64,000 bases of DNA, from contig OZ316891.1 of assembly GCA_973895155.1 (NCBI GenBank), forward strand, positions 6,076,001 to 6,140,000. Direction: 5' to 3'. The notes beneath the pieces are model-generated. The model was not told where the DNA came from, searched no databases, and saw only the letters and a program-made list of their open reading frames with translations. Both the position numbers and the translations under genes were made by a program. The stretch comes from Marsupella aquatica. Taxonomy: Eukaryota > Marchantiophyta. Shown piece by piece: positions 1 to 12,000 of the stretch. Position 1 is the first letter of the stretch; each line of letters starts with the position of its first letter.

Positions 1-545
1 TTTGTCCGTGATGTGCCATTTTTGTGAAAATGAAACCCCCGAGAAAATGTAGAGGAGAGAAAAAGATATTGTGATCAGATAAAGATGTCAAGGTGAGAAA
101 AGATGTTGAGATGAGATGAAAGAAGTTGAGGTGAGAAAAGATGTCGAGGAGAAAGATGGCAAGGTGAGAAAAAAATGTTTAAGGTGAGCAAAAGATGTCG
201 AGGAGAGCAAACTATGTTGTGATGAAATAAAGATGTCAAGGTGTCTGAGAAAAAGATGGTCAGATGAGATAAAAGATGGCAAGATGAGAAAAAGATGTGA
301 AAGTGAGAAAAAGATGGCAAGAAGAGGAAAAAGATAAAATGTTGAGGTGAGAAAAAATGTAGAGGAGACAAAATGATGTTGAGGAGTGCAAAATGATGTT
401 GAGGAGTGCAAAAGAAGTCAAGAGGATAAAACATATGGAGGGGAGAAAAGATGTTGAGATGATTAAAAGATCGATGTCAAGGCAAGAAAATGATGTTGAG
501 GTTAGGAAAATATGTTGACTGAGTAGAAAAGATGTCAAAAATATA
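1..545. repeat. Degenerate purine-rich minisatellite
   Basis: The + strand is a run of imperfect units of roughly 15-20 bases built on the theme GTGAGAAAAAGATG, with variants carrying TTGAGG, TCAAGG or TCGAGG. The strong purine bias removes stop codons from the opposite strand, so several 100-residue open frames rich in Phe, Ser, His and Leu appear there; they have no domain character and overlap in several frames, so I treat them as artefacts. No exact unit length holds over the whole array, suggesting an old, drifted array. Confidence 0.8.
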
Positions 546-712
546 TTGTTGCAAAAGTAATAAGGGAGATAGGTGAGGACAACAGAAGCAGGCACATTTA
601 CACAAAACTAGGTGGAGGGTGACAACCCTCCTCCTTATTGCCTCCTCTCCCCCTTTCTCTTGGGCTGCCTTTCCGCCCCCCACCTCTCCACTAATTAGTT
701 CGTGACCCCCTA

Positions 713-874
713 TTAACGGAAAGCTTCAGACGACATCAACTCCTTGAACTCCTGAAAGTCCACCTTCCCATTACCGTCCGCATTGACTCCCTTGATCATC
801 TGCTGACACTTCTTATAACTATGTCCTTCTTTCATGCCTAGGCTCTTCAACACCATCTGCACGTAGACAAGGCC
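713..874 (-). pseudogene. Calmodulin-like (CML) gene fragment, last EF-hand
   Basis: The minus-strand frame ends in about 53 residues that resemble the C-terminal EF-hand of plant calmodulin-like proteins: an entering helix with VLKSLGMKEG, a linker KKCQQMIKGV, then the loop NADGNGKVDFQE and exiting helix FKELM. Loop position 1 is Asn where Asp is usual; positions 3, 5 and 12 (Asp, Asn, Glu) fit calcium binding. Upstream of GLVYVQMVL the similarity stops: the residues joining the preceding loop to this helix look shortened, and no earlier EF-hands follow in any frame. It is most likely a relic or retro-copied 3' piece rather than a working gene. Confidence 0.6.
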
Positions 875-943
875 CTTATTGAACCCTGCTAAGTTTGCTT
901 CTCTTTCGTTCACTCGTGCCTCATGCGTTGGACAATCTAACAA

Positions 944-1853
944 TAGCGAGAGGTGTCACTGAGTTAGGAACTGCAATGATGACGCCATGGAAAGGAGTGT
1001 TGAGTGATCAACATGGAATCATGTCCACTTCTTCCTTCATGGCAGCAGAAAGTTGAGAAAATTGTCACGATTATTTTGTCATCAGATCAACTTGCCCAGA
1101 GAGATTTAGTTATTATTCAATTGAAACACAATTCAAAATGTGGGTGGGCAGCAATTACTCAGGGTAAAAAAAACAAAAGGTGGGCCTCCTACTAATTGAA
1201 CAATCTGTTACCTAGGGTAAATAAAACGGTTATTTTTCAAACATTTTTACATCAAGGTTTATGGCATGGTGTCCTCAATTTTACCAAAATCATGCCACAG
1301 ACCCGAATGTTGAAGCAATTTTATTTTGTAAACCAATCCGTACCTGTTTGCAGCGCGTCTCGATGATGTGGCGCGTTATGGAGTCTCGGATTTTGGAAGG
1401 GACCTCTAGTGGGGTCCATAATTAATAGCTCACAATATTTCTTGAACAAACACAATGCAAGGATAGGCATGGTGTCATACTATCATAACCCAGATCCTTC
1501 ATCAAGCAAAAGCCAGTAAGGTCATGTAGCCTCCAAGCTTCGGTCATACTAGAAACCTCAAACTCCCTGGCTACTTATTGCACTTTTTTTGTGCTTGGAA
1601 GGAAGTCTTGGTCCATTGTCTGGCTCCTTCCTTCACTTCCTCTATTTGTCTAGCATGTGGTGGATATCTCATTTGCCGCCTGTTGTTGTCATACACTGCC
1701 CTTCCTAGGAAGGTTCCTAGGAAGGGTGCGCGCATGGGTTGATTGGATAGTTGAAGTTTGTTCTATAGGCAATTTGTATTTAATCCACCTATTGCTCATC
1801 TTACAATTTCTACAAGCATAATGACCAGTAGTATTCCAGCCCCCAAATTAACA
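944..1853. other. Intergenic, nothing recognised
   Basis: AT-rich sequence without a convincing open frame, RNA gene or repeat. A short near-duplicate (CTTCCTAGGAAGGTTCCTAGGAAG) near 1,702-1,727 makes a small self-complementary patch. Confidence 0.5.
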
Positions 1854-3115
1854 CTAGGCAGGATGACCCCATGTGAAAATAGTTAGGTCTGCTCTGAGCA
1901 CAAATCTCTGATCAAGTAGAACATGAGTTTCGTCTATTAATTCCATAGGATAATTGTAATCAACCTCAATTCCATCCACAAACAACTCCTCCAATTCTCT
2001 TAATATGAATGGTTTCAAGAAAGCATCCATGCAATTTAATGTCTTCTTTTGAGCATTGTCGATTTCAATTAGAGGAATGAAAAGCACAGGGATGGGTGGT
2101 ATTCCGAAAGATGACACGAGTTTAGCACTTGAAATTTCACAGTCCATGTGCTTTTAAGGGTAGTTGGGGTGGACTGAAATCCATCCCAAATAATGTGCCA
2201 TAAGGCCAATGACAAAGTGCTACTCACATATCAGACACATTCCTGACCTAGGTTGCTAAATCAAATTAAAAATTCTTGATAGTAAGTAGGTTCACCTTAG
2301 CAAAAGCTGGTGATGATGTCACTCTGCCTTTGCAATCCCTCCACCGGAAGTCATATTGTTGGCTGCAGGATTGGCTGGTTTCATCCCAATATATTGGCAT
2401 TGTCCAATAACTCTAGACAGTTTTGGAGTAGAGTTGCATAGCATGCATAACATTTCCTGCAAAACACTAAGACCTCAAATTCATTGCTAAAGTTCCAAAA
2501 GTAAGAGAGCTCAGCTGCACGGTGGTTGCCATCCCACCATTCTCTGCAAACAGGTCTAGGAGCAAAATCCTTTCTCACTAAACCATCTATCTTTATCCAT
2601 TCACATCACTTGGAATTCATGACAAATTGACCAACTGCTACATAGCTTCCTCAATATAGGTCCGATCGGAAAATATTCAAACACTATTCATCTCCTTACG
2701 AACTTTGCCACAACCTTCTTGTGGGCAAATTTCTGAACATTGGGTACAATCCCTCACCAACAACCACTTGTTTCTAGGACTTTAAGTCAGTTTGAACATT
2801 GACACTTGATTTCGTTTGAAACATTTTAGTACTCTTGATCTGAGGGCCCTAACAGTTGGGGAACATGCCATTTCTTTTTACATTATATCCATATTCTCTA
2901 GCACGAGTCATAGGCATCCCATATGCTTTGAATGTGCTGCACAAGCCCTTGAAGGATGACAGTGAAGCAAATCCATGCCATCCTCCATCCTTGGACACCC
3001 GAGCATGTTTTAAGAGCTTTCCCAATCCTTGGGCACCAAAGTCATTTGATGTACGTGGTCTGCTTCCCTCTAGTTGAATTAAAAAATCCATATAGCTCAA
3101 GCGTTTCCATTTCAC
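1854..3115 (-). mobile_element. Decayed CACTA transposase relic
   Basis: Three minus-strand open stretches (2849-3115, 2381-2578, 1854-2147) lie in order with stops between them. The last contains MDAFLKPFILRELEELFVDG followed by VDYNYP and a run ending in a Leu-rich segment. That is the pattern of the TNP2 transposase core (Transposase_21 family), where a phrase of the type 'L.P.I.EL..L...G' precedes a hydrophobic segment and a zinc-binding cysteine motif. The first two stretches are not recognised on their own and are included only because of order and orientation. No terminal repeats were found. This copy is far more decayed than the CACTA element at 46.6-54.3 kb and differs from it in sequence. 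Confidence 0.45.
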
Positions 3116-3645
3116 AAAACTATGTTCAAGGTAATATATTCCGAGTGGATATTAACGATCATGTACATTGCTCTTGTCCAAGTCAGAGCAAAAGTGGCTG
3201 ATTGGAATAATATTGGTGGTCCCTATATATATGATTTCCTCACTAATTTTTTTCATCTTGGTTCTTTGGAAATTATTTAATTTAATAATCTGGTCTTGTT
3301 TTTTCTTTGATGTGAGAACATCCATATTGTGTGCACCTCAATATGTTTTTAAAATCATTGGGTGTAACACCTGATATGATTTTGGGAACTATCTTTAGCT
3401 TATATTTAATATGAAAATTATCTCTAGATGTTAAGATATAAGGCTTATGCACTTGACTTGTCTGGAAATTTAAGCATTTCCAGATTGGAGTCACAAAAAT
3501 ATGGTAAGTTTGCATAGCAAGATACATAGATGGCTCCTATTACCAATAGCTTGTTTTTCGATCTGATGACATTAATTGAAGACCGGCTTTGTGGACAATT
3601 TTTGGTGTTGGTTAATACCAATTTTTTTGGACTATATGATGAGGG

Positions 3646-3699
3646 TATATAATAATAATAATAATAATAATAATAGATAGATAGATAGATAGATAGATA
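3646..3699. repeat. Compound microsatellite (AAT)n-(GATA)n
   Basis: About nine AAT/ATA trinucleotides pass directly into about seven GATA tetranucleotides. Simple sequence, no coding meaning; it produces runs of Tyr and Ser-Ile-Tyr-Leu in the opposite frame. Confidence 0.95.
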
Positions 3700-3866
3700 A
3701 GTTGATGGATGGTAACTAGGCAATCCACATTTGGGACCCCACCACATGTAGCTATGGTGAGGAGGATCATAACTAAGAGCCACTCAGCTATGGTATATAC
3801 GGGTGCAAAGGATCATAAAAGCCTCTAGAAAGTAATGTGACGGGCTAAAATTCTGGCTATAGTGGT

Positions 3867-4135
3867 TTATATATATACAACTTTTAATTACTTCGTTACT
3901 AAAGATGTTCAAATTGATGATACTGCAATGCTTTTTTTTGTATTTACAAATATGTCACAGTTTCATATAAAGATGACAAGTTAAACAAAGTACCTAAGGT
4001 GGGAACATACAGAAACTGTGACATATTTGTAATTACAAAAAAATAGTGGCAGTACTATAACATATCTCAAACATCTATTAGTAAATTAGAACATCTTTGG
4101 AGGCAATGTGAATAGTTAAAAGTTGTATATGTATA
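3867..4135. mobile_element. Fold-back (MITE-like) element
   Basis: The left arm (about 3867-3964) begins ATATATACAACTTTTAA and ends ACAAATATGTCACAGTTTC. The right arm (about 4012-4135) begins GAAACTGTGACATATTTGT and ends TTAAAAGTTGTATATGTAT. The arms are near-complete inverted complements over about 95 bases, with some insertions in the right arm (it is about 25 bases longer), around a spacer of about 47 bases. No protein is encoded. Arms this long fit a fold-back or MITE-type non-autonomous transposon; the ends and target-site duplication are not clear because both flanks are AT-rich. Confidence 0.75.
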
Positions 4136-5028
4136 ATGAGAGGACTTAATTATTGTGCTATTTTGTCAATCACCCGTGCTAAACTTCCAGTTAGGTTCTT
4201 GCTGACTATAATGGGACAACTGAATTAGTGTTCTTTTTGTCAACGACCCAAGCAATTGTGGTGGAAAAAATAAAGGCAATGTAGGATTGACAGCCAGAAT
4301 AAAGGCAAATATGCAGGCTGATGTAGTTTCTCTCTTGAAAGAAGATCATTTAAGTAGCTCATGTAGTTTTTTAGTCAATGATCGCAGTGTCTTGCATGCA
4401 GTTGTACTTAGTGGAGAGTATCAAGTGAATACAGATCAATTGAGGGAACTGGTTAAGGCAAAAACCCTCGGCAAAAACCAAGGCTTGGTGCTCTTAGGGG
4501 TCAACTATCAAAAATCTTAAGAACCACATGCGATCCAAAATAGATATTTTTGGTAATAATTTACTAGATTTTGAAAAAGCGTAGGAGTCAAAAGAAAGTA
4601 TTTTAAACTCACGTATATAGATTATTATCTAATATATACCTTTTATAAACTAAAATAGATTATTAATAATTGGAAATGGAGAATATGCTTTTTAAAATAT
4701 ATCTATTTATATTAGGCTAGGATCACATGTGGGACACCAAAATACACACTTAGGTAACACCCCGAGCTGGTGCTCAATCTAACCTAATGAGACAATCCAA
4801 TGATACAAGAATATCCATGTATCTTACACAGAAGTTTATTAATTAGTTTTATCTTCAAATTTGCCGCTACCTACCCGGGTTAGGTGGGAATACAAACAGC
4901 TAGTTCCAAGCAAATTGTCTGCCCTCATTTCCGCAAAAATGAAGAGAAGAAGAAAAGGTGAATGGGCCATACCTACCGATGGCCAGGCAGTTGCAACTTC
5001 ATTTTTTATTTAATTTATTTCCAGTCTT
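4136..5028. other. Intergenic, AT-rich
   Basis: No recognised gene. A 77-codon open frame at 4287-4520 has no family resemblance and no splice partners. The stretch around 4,720-4,920 (mixed composition, with CCTACCCGGGTTAGGTGGG) looks like old transposon sequence but gives no diagnostic motif. Confidence 0.4.
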
Positions 5029-5323
5029 TTAGTGTTGATAAAGAGTAGCATTAAGGTCGAATGCTTTTCATAAGACAGAACCCAGGACTACTTAGCTCAC
5101 ATGACAAATGTTTCGCAGCTAGGATCAGATTGTTGATTGCAATCTTACATCTTCATCAATTGCTTCAACTCCCGTCTGTGAATGTTGAGACTAGCATTGA
5201 GGTTGATTGCTTTTGACAAGACGGAAACGTGAGACTAAGTTGACATGACAAATGCCCTGCAGCTGGGATCGTAGTTGTTGACTGTAGTCTTACAATCATT
5301 TGTTTGTTACAATTGTTGTCATT
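5029..5323. repeat. Diverged tandem duplication, about 150 bp
   Basis: Two adjacent copies (about 5029-5177 and 5180-5323) share the order: AGCATT-AGGT-GATTGCTTTT or close variants, AAGAC-GAA, CACATGACAAATG, GCAGCT-GGATC, TTGTTGA-TG-A-TCTTACA and a closing TTG-T-C-A-TTG. They differ at many positions, so the duplication is old. Non-coding. Confidence 0.65.
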
Positions 5324-8300
5324 TAAAAACCAACAATTGTATCAATCTTACTAATTATTTGTGTTTGCTTGACATTGAAATTTGTATGCAGAAGTATTAG
5401 TACAATACACTGTAAGTGCTCTACAAAGATGGAATTCAGTGCATTTCTTTCTTTTTCCTTGCCTAGCCCTTTGCATCTCTTTCCTGCTCTTAGCTTAGCC
5501 CGCTGCGAGGCCCGCTATGTCCCTTTACTTCCAATCTAACCCCTTCCAAGACCCATCCATTAAAGGCTGGCCAGCCACAATAACTCTCTATCGAAACCGG
5601 TCTGACTCCAAATTTATTATTATTATTTTTTACTCACGCCTATACGTATTGAGGTATGATCTGTGAGTGCTCTCGCTACTTGGTTTATTTTAATTTATCT
5701 CCATGTAATCAGTACGTTAATTAATGGACTCCATTCCCAAATGGATTATTGTACTGAATTAATTACTCATATTCTATCATAGATAAATCTTGTTTAATTT
5801 GCTGCAAATGGTGATTGTGGAGCCCCTAGGCAGTGTAGTGCATATTGGGTTGCACTTTCGTTTAGAACCGGCACCATCCCAAGAAGGTTAGCTCAAAATT
5901 TATTGCTTACATGTAGTTTGGTATTAGTTACGGACCCCCATGAGAGGTCTCTTCCAAAATTCCTTCCACCAGAGCTTGCCATGTCAACAACAATCCCAAC
6001 AAACAAGACTCGTCAGTTTTGTGAATCAAACAAACAATTTTCATTCGTGTTTACGTCAATTTGGGTGTAAATTTTGGGATATCATCCCGTAAAAAGAAAT
6101 GTAAAAAATTAGAAATGCAAAGAGCAAAACGAGTAAAACTGTCACTATGTAACCATTTTAGTTATGTATCCATTTAAAAAAATTAAATTCAAAGATTCAA
6201 AAAGTATTTTTCATATAGTAAACAATGATTATTAACTAACTTGATAAATTCCTTGTTAAAAGGTAACTGGCACATGGAATAAGATTTCCGGCCTTTTGCA
6301 ATTAAGGCAAACTGTCAGCTATGGTCAAAACTTGATCTGAATAAACTGATACAATTCATTTGATTAGACATTGATCTAGTTTCAAATGGACTTGCGACAG
6401 ATCGAATGTTGACTCTCTTAGCTTGAGAATTTGGTTGCATGTAGCGAAAAGGCATGATTTTGACAAGTGCTTATGATAACCACACTGTCAACTTTGGCCT
6501 GCAAAGAAAAGTATTCCTATGGCAGTTGAAAAAATGTCAAACTTCTCAAACCATCACTGAATGGGTCCACAATGATTCCATGAGAAAATATAATCTAAAC
6601 AATGCAAACTGTAAAGTCCATCATATTTGTCCAACACAACATGACTACCAGCTTTCCTTCCTCATCATACTTCTTTCTTCTCAAAGCTTAAGCTTTGCCC
6701 TTCTCCATTTGGTGAATAGTTGCGTCAAAGTCATGAGGCTATTAACCTCTAATTCAAAACTTGTCAAAGTCAGATTTCAGTGAAATCTCCAAAATTTCCA
6801 ATTATTTGAAAGTACATTGACAAATCCGACTACAAATATTCTACAAACAGGACTCAGCTACTAGAAAGCTTATGGTTCGTTGTTAAAAGAAAAGCAGATT
6901 TCTCAATTCATCTTGAGAAAGTAGTCTTCTCAACTCAAATAAAGTGCCCATATATGGCACTTTAGTGGTCCAATATAGTGTCATTTAATTCCCAAATCAA
7001 CTAACATAAATAAAATATGCGCCTTGAGTTTATTAATGTTCTAAAATTAGTTAAAATGTCTCAGTCATAGATCTTAAAGTGTTTTAATGCTTGCTAGCAG
7101 AGCAGTATGGACCATATTAGTCTCTCAAAACTCAAGCTAAAAGTCCTCATTTTCCTGGTCATTATGAAGAAGATTGCAAAATCATATTTGGATGAGGTAA
7201 TTTCTCCTATACTTTCACTAATATTTGTAAAACTATCTCATCATAATAATTTGTGATGCTAGAGCATTTTGGATCATAATAGCCTCTCACAACTTGAGTT
7301 AAAGTTAATATTCCATACATTATTTGTACTCAAACAAGGCCTAAAAAATGTAGCCAGGGGGTCCACGAACTAATTGTTGAGAGGAAAGGTGGAGAGGAAA
7401 TTGACATCCTCCCCCTCCAACAGAAGCTATGACAATGACTAGCACAAGAGGTAATTAAGACTCCCCAAGCACCAAAGGATATCATAGCAGCTTTGCAGAG
7501 AGTGCAAGATCGACCTGTTGTCACTCACCGAATGGGGCAACACGGCTCCAATAGACATAAGGCCGAGTTTGTAAGTGTCCTCTCCCTCCTCCCTAGCTCC
7601 TCCTCCCAACCACCTGACCTTTTGTCGCAAAGAGTGATCGTTTTTTGGCCAGGTTTTCCTTTAACCCCTTTGCAGCCCGATTGTCTTTGCTCTTGGCCTT
7701 GTGGTTTCCGATACGCGTCCGATGCTGTTTGCATCAGACCCGGCATCGGACCCAATGTCATTCCATTTTTGCCGCTAAGTTTCCAATGGGTTTCCGATAC
7801 TGGAAACATCGGATTGAGAATTGGACTCCTCGTCAAAAGCTTAATTATTAGGTTTTTTGGAATTTTTAGGGGGCTTTTAGGAATACTCAGGCATGAGGTT
7901 TAGGGTTGCATGATTGAGTAGCATGATGTTAGGTTAAGGGGTTGCATGACACCCCTTATCAAAAAAGCACTTTGTTAACAGTTTTAATGAGGGTACGTAG
8001 GGTGTGCGTTATATATGGGGTTAGGTTCTACTGTAGGGGGGTCCAAGATTACTTGGTTTGATGCTAATAGTACATTTTGTTTGGGATTGTGAAATGCCAG
8101 GAAAGGGAGTGGGGTGGACCTATTGGGCCATCCGAGAGGGATTTGGCAAAGGGGGATGGACCCCGCGCTCTAAGCACCACCTTGAGGATGAGTTGGCAGA
8201 GGTTTGTGTTTTCCCTAGATTATGAAAATGTTTTTGGTTACGGTGAACTTGTTAGGATTTGAACAGACAGCTTCATGCTTGCAAAACATGCACTGAGTTT

Positions 8301-8690
8301 TGGAGGCAACCACTAATTTAACAACAATTTAATCTTAGCTATGTATTGCGCAAGAGGAGGAGACAGGGTCGGATGAGGAGTCAGGTCAAGCAAATCCAAA
8401 CCGGGCTACTAGTCCCATTTTCTCGAAACTGGGCAGCCTTGAGGCCGCCCCAATGTGAGTCAAATGGGGTCCCATGGAACTCTGGCGTTGATACGCGTCA
8501 AAAGACCGTTGGGAGTCAGAGGACCAGTCATCAGAGAGAGGTCCTGCTCTTGCTCCAGTTAGCATTGTTATTACTCTGCCCATCAGAGATTGAAGAACCT
8601 CACACAAACACCTGCACACCTTCCTTCATTCATCGGAAGACCAGCACGAGGCCAACTCACTATTTCCCCCTCCCTTCCCGCTCTCTAGTA
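5324..8690. other. Intergenic, no gene supported
   Basis: AT-rich to 7.3 kb, then more mixed. Open frames at 6454-6783 and 7493-7903 carry no domain, no low-complexity signature and no splice context, so they are not called. Sequence around 8245-8300 (GATTTGAAC followed by a cysteine-type stem CATGCTTGCAAAACATG) faintly recalls the antisense of a tRNA 3' half, as in tRNA-derived SINEs, but the full cloverleaf cannot be drawn. Confidence 0.4.
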
Positions 8691-9095
8691 GTTTAATCGA
8701 TTCTTCTACTCCCCTGTATTTTCTCAGATTTTGGCGTGCCGAATCGGCCATCTCCAGACCTCTCGATATCGCTCCCGTCGTCCCTGCTTCGGTCAATTCT
8801 TCTGCTTCCTTCTCGTGGTTCTGTTGTGTCCCGCACTCTGTCTAAACCCCTCTCCACTGCGGCTTGTCTATGTGCTTTTCGCGTGATTGCATGTTGGTCC
8901 CGACTCTAGTCTTCGCTTCTGGCCCGATTGTCTCTCTCTCTGTGCCTCTTACCCACGCCGAGGCACTCGACCCCGCGTTGCCGCTCTGGGTCGGGCCGGC
9001 GGACTTGAGTGAGGAGAGAGAGTGACGATTATCCGTTTCAGGGTGTGTTTTTCGACGGACGACTTCAATCGATCGCTTCTGGGCAGGGTGTCAAG
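8691..9095 (+). promoter_or_regulatory. LSM4 promoter and 5' leader region
   Basis: Composition changes sharply to GC- and pyrimidine-rich sequence (many TCTC and CCTC runs), typical of the core promoter and leader of a plant housekeeping gene. No TATA box is obvious. The transcription start cannot be fixed by eye. The region ends at the LSM4 start codon. Confidence 0.5.
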
Positions 9096-12000
9096 ATGGT
9101 ATGTGTTCTTTGCTGCTTTTGGGTTTTTGAGTTTTTCGCTTGCTTCGATTTGAGCTGCCTGCCTGTCGAGAAGAATGCAGGTGTTAGGGTATCGTCTTCG
9201 GAGTGTATTTCTTCTCTCCGGTGCGAGCTTTAGTTTGGACACGATCCGCTTCATGAGCAGGCAGCTTGAGGCAATGGACACTGAGTGACGTCGAGTAGTT
9301 TGGTTGATCATGTGTTAGGTTTGATGCGGTTGAGTAACTTAATGATGTGAGACTCTAGTTGTGGGAGGGGGGCAGGAGTCAACGAATGTCTCCGTGGACG
9401 AGGGTTGGGTTTTCATGTAAGCATTGTTTCTCACTTCTGTCTTTCGCCGTTGGCCCGATTGCAGCTTCCTCTATCACTTCTGAAGACAGCTCAGGGGCAT
9501 CCTATGGTAAGTCATTCAGCACCAGGATGTGTGTCCCCCGCCCCCGGCAGATTTTGTCCGTAATCTCTGAGCTTGGACAAAGGGAATGAAATTCGAATGA
9601 TGCTCGTAGTTTGCGAATGATGGCTTTGGAGGTCTCTGTGTTGTTTTCAATCTGTTTGTGTAACTATTGGGCTCGTCCCAGGAGCTCACGTGTAAGGATA
9701 TGTGTATTAAACTCTCGCAGCTGGTGGAGCTGAAGAATGGAGAAACCTACAATGGGCATTTAGTGAACTGCGACACGTGGATGAATATTCACTTGCGAGA
9801 AGTTATTTGCACCTCTAAGGTACCTTTCCATATGCCTGCAGAACTTTGACCCATGCTTGCTTATAGAGAATGTGACTCTGCAAGTTGGTCTCGTATTCCA
9901 TGCTAGGTTTAGGGTTCGATACACCGCCACAAATTAACGAAATAATGCGTAACCTCTAGCCTAAAGTTTGCAGAGCTTTCTTGAATCTGGGCACGCTCTG
10001 TGGCTACTTCTAGCGTAACCTTAGACGAGGGGAAACTTTGAGCTGTTGAGGATTTCTTGAAGTTGCTGCTACTCTTCTCGTAACACTTTAACAGCCAAAG
10101 GTTCATACCGCTGGTGGCTTTCGGTGCTTAGCTTATTTAAGCGGTCGCACTGTACCGGAAATAGTGTAGGAGAGGCATCGTAGCACCGAGGTCGGTACCC
10201 TCTGCGTGGAGCCTTAAGCTGGCTCCAAAGTTGCTAAGGTGAGAATTCCTGTTGCAGGATGGAGATCGGTTTTGGAGGATGCCCGAGTGTTATATTCGTG
10301 GCAACACCATCAAGTATCTTCGTGTTCCAGACGAGGTGCGCCGCCCATTTTCCGACAATTTTACAGTTCTCGAGGTTCCGTTAATGTTTCAACGTCGATT
10401 TTAGCTTTCAATGCACTAACATTATTCACGGTTGTTTTGCAGGTGATCGATAAAGTCCAAGAGGAGACCCATAAGCGCTCTGGTAAGATAGCTATATGTC
10501 TTTCTACTTCTCCTCCGACGAGACTGGAAGTTTTCAGTCCCAGCATTTCTGTCCGAGATGTAGCGGATTTATTATTCTCCCTGATTGGTTAATGGGTATC
10601 CTTGTGAACGTCTGTCAGATCATCGCATACGCACTCTACTTGTCTCTATGTGCGGACTTTGCTGCTGCTGTTCTTCTTGACTGGTTTTCTTGCCTGAACA
10701 TCTATTTGTGTTACCGAGTAGATCATACATTGGTCTTGTCTTAGTATGTTGCGGAACTTATTGCTCTGTGGGTACCTCGTGGAAGTGTGTTTTGCCGAGT
10801 TAAGAAGTACGTCTGATGTTTCCTACAGAGTATGGAACCTGCGTGGAGAGTTGGTACCTCTTTTGTCTGTGTCTCAAGAAGCTCCATACAGAGTAGGACG
10901 TGCCTTTTACTTCGTGTGACCGATTGCTTTTCTTGCCATTTTTTTACCTAAACCCCTATGACTTCATCTAGCCTTTCCTTGGGAGTGCTGGAATCTGGAA
11001 GTAAATTTGTGGTTTCCTGCCCGTTGTGATGGAACTCGAGTGGAGAAGTGGTAGCTACCTCCTCTGCCTCTCCTCATAAGTTCCACACATTAAAATTATG
11101 TCACTTATTCTCCGTGTAGGATTGTTTTCAATACATTCTCTACCTCGCTGTTGGCATACATCCTAGAGCTTTTGCCTGATTTCATTACTATCAATGTCTG
11201 ACAGACTTCGTGTGTTAAGGTCTTCGCGTTTGTTCTACTGGGTTTTGTGTGCTTCAATAACCGGCAATCCTTGATTTGAATCTAAAGGTCTTGATTGACG
11301 ATCAGGACCTCATCGGGAACTCGAGTGGAGAAGTAGTAGTATCTCCTCTGCCTCTCCTCATAAGTTCCGCACAGCAAGACATGTCACTTATTCTCCGTGT
11401 GGGATTGTTTTCAATACTCTCTTTACCTCGACAGTGGGCATACATTATTAAGCTCCTTGAAGTTCCTATCCAGTTTTATGGACCTTTTTGTGAAAAGCTC
11501 TGACATCCGTGTGTGTCTCGTTTCTTCTACTTTCTTTCCGTTCGCTTGGTTTTGATACGCCATTGCTTTCGGATACACAAATATGTCTGCAATAATGGGG
11601 TGACCAATGTTGTAGCTGGTCAACCCCCCGCCCCCCGGACTTTCTTTGTGGAAAGATGTCTCCAACACTGTCTTCGCTTCTCAGTTAGGTGCATTTTCCA
11701 AGTGGCCTTTATTTATGACTTATTCTCCCACAGTAAGTATTTCATTCTTGATGTTTGTTGTATCTTGGAACGTGGCATCAATATCATAATGTAGGTGAAG
11801 ACCGGTTTCCTCATGAAGTTTCTATCCTCTCATGTATCTTTTCAGATCGTCGGCCTGGAACTGGAAGTCGTGGTCGTGGACGTGGAAGAGGAGAAGATGG
11901 AGGTGGACGAGGTGGTGGCAGAGGTCGTGGTGGTGGTGGTGGCTACCAAGAAGAAGGTCCAGATAGGAATGGCAGGGGAGGTTCTCGTGGCGGCGCAGCT

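Noticed and set aside
75-683. Several 70-119 codon minus-strand frames rich in Phe, Ser, His and Leu
   Set aside because: They are the complement of a purine-rich minisatellite and overlap in several frames; no domain.
7493-7903. 136-codon plus-strand frame
   Set aside because: No family resemblance, and a 103-codon frame lies on the opposite strand of the same bases.
8236-8310. tRNA-like antisense pattern (GATTTGAAC plus a CATGCTTGCAAAACATG stem)
   Set aside because: Acceptor stem and D arm cannot be paired; at most a decayed SINE.
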